Positions 31,672-32,145 of a stretch of DNA of 32,145 nt are shown in pieces (position 1 is the first letter of the stretch; each line of letters starts with the position of its first letter). Made by a program: the position numbers and the translations under genes. The stretch covers positions 1 through 32,145 of the forward strand of contig CAAFVM010000019.1 in the NCBI GenBank assembly GCA_900766495.1, given 5' to 3'. The DNA is from Clostridia bacterium (GTDB lineage Bacteria > Bacillota > Clostridia > Christensenellales > Borkfalkiaceae). A model generated the notes under the pieces. It had not been told where the DNA came from. It searched no databases and saw only the letters and a program-made list of their open reading frames with translations.

Positions 31672-32099
31672 CTATTTTCTCCTTTTCTTTTGCGAAACGC
31701 CAAATATTTTCCGCCTATACTTATTCATAATATGGCAAACGAGTTCGGTTAAAAGTTTTGCCGTTAACAAATCCTTTCCGTCATCGGTTTCCAAATTGTT
31801 TTCGATTAAAGGAACTATAACTTCCAATTCGTAATCGGCAAACGGGATAAACTCGTCCTTAAACCTTTCTCCGCGTAAAAACCTTGAAACATATCCGGCT
31901 AAATAGTCCTCTTCTAACTCAAATTGATGATGAAGCAGTTTTCTTACAGGAAGATTTAAGTAAGCTTTTAAAATTTCTTTTTTGTAGGCATTCCATTCCT
32001 TATCACTAACAACCGTAAAGGCGGCTTTTTGCCCCTTTCAGTCAAGCGCTCGCTCATAGTATGTCTAATACAATTTCGTTCGCGCTTGTCCGAAATCAT
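31672..32099 (-). pseudogene. Small unrecognised gene, apparently frameshifted near its 5' end
   Basis: A frame of 122 codons is open from 32037 down to the stop at 31672, but it contains no start codon in its first half. An ATG at 32099, overlapping the upstream stop as ATGA, opens a different frame (M-I-S-D-K-R-E-R ...). The two join if one base is added within the GGGG run at 32032-32035, giving about 142 residues. The likely coding part includes S-D-K-E-W-N-A-Y-K-K-E-I and L-E-E-D-Y-L-A-G-Y-V-S-R-F-L. Either the gene carries a real frameshift or the base call in the homopolymer is wrong. Family unknown. Its stop is nested with the start of the next gene. Confidence 0.5.
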
Positions 32100-32145
32100 T
32101 CAAAAATACGCTCTTTACGGCGCTGCGCGTTTTTACGGAGAAGAA
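32096..32145 (-). CDS. Partial coding end at the right edge
   Basis: The last 15 codons of a frame entering from the right: L-L-R-K-N-A-Q-R-R-K-E-R-I-F-E then TGA. The stop overlaps the ATG of the following gene (ATGA), a typical coupled operon junction. Too short to identify; one other reading frame is also open here. Confidence 0.4.
   Translation of the reverse strand, partial: LLRKNAQRRKERIFE

Overview
The window looks like a chromosomal segment of an uncultured anaerobic Bacillota (class Clostridia), most likely from a gut community. This rests on strong Gram-positive AGGAGG-type ribosome binding sites, sigma-A promoters (one exactly TTGACA-17-TATAAT), lipobox signal peptides instead of Gram-negative export features, and the NifU-like/GGGtGRT pair typical of strict anaerobes. 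The species cannot be named from the sequence alone. I see no rRNA, tRNA, CRISPR array, transposase or phage module.

Region 1 (1-15125, all minus strand, transcribed right to left) is a Gram-positive polysaccharide utilisation locus. A promoter at 15097-15125 precedes a 1500-residue surface lipoprotein built from InlB-type and GLUG repeats. After it come a GH43-type lipoprotein with carbohydrate-binding domains, an extracellular sugar-binding lipoprotein, two ABC permeases, a GH2 enzyme, a GH5-like (clan GH-A) enzyme, an SGNH esterase that appears truncated, and the first codons of a second, nearly identical copy of the GH5-like gene at the left edge. No transport ATPase and no regulator are present, so a shared MsmK-type ATPase elsewhere is expected. 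The likely flow is capture and trimming of a plant-type or host glycan outside the cell, import of oligosaccharides, then cytoplasmic cleavage by the GH2 and GH5-like enzymes.

Region 2 (15281-19940) holds a Gfo/Idh/MocA oxidoreductase behind a perfect consensus promoter, an 850-base spacer packed with small interspersed repeats, and a Cu(I) P-type ATPase. A CopZ-like metal-binding domain is fused to the ATPase C-terminus and has its own internal ribosome binding site and start codon. The ATPase promoter is followed by an 18-base palindrome that is a good operator candidate.

Region 3 (20156-25557) is housekeeping. On the minus strand lie tyrS, a YigZ/IMPACT-family gene, recX and a birA-type biotin ligase without a DNA-binding domain. 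Divergent from tyrS, on the plus strand, is a two-gene operon of a NifU-like protein and a GGGtGRT protein, ending in a clear terminator.

Region 4 (25584-29145, plus strand) holds an SDR epimerase-like protein with a long unusual C-terminal extension and a GH109-like NAD-dependent glycosidase/oxidoreductase. Each has its own recognisable promoter. Region 5 (29150-29760) is a gene-free repeat patch that carries the same three repeat modules, in the same relative order, as the 16.8-17.0 kb spacer. Region 6 (29765-32145, minus strand) is an AT-richer cluster of small unrecognised genes, with two adjacent paralogues, one internally duplicated protein and one apparently frameshifted gene. It looks like an accessory, possibly immunity-type, gene array whose head lies beyond the right edge.
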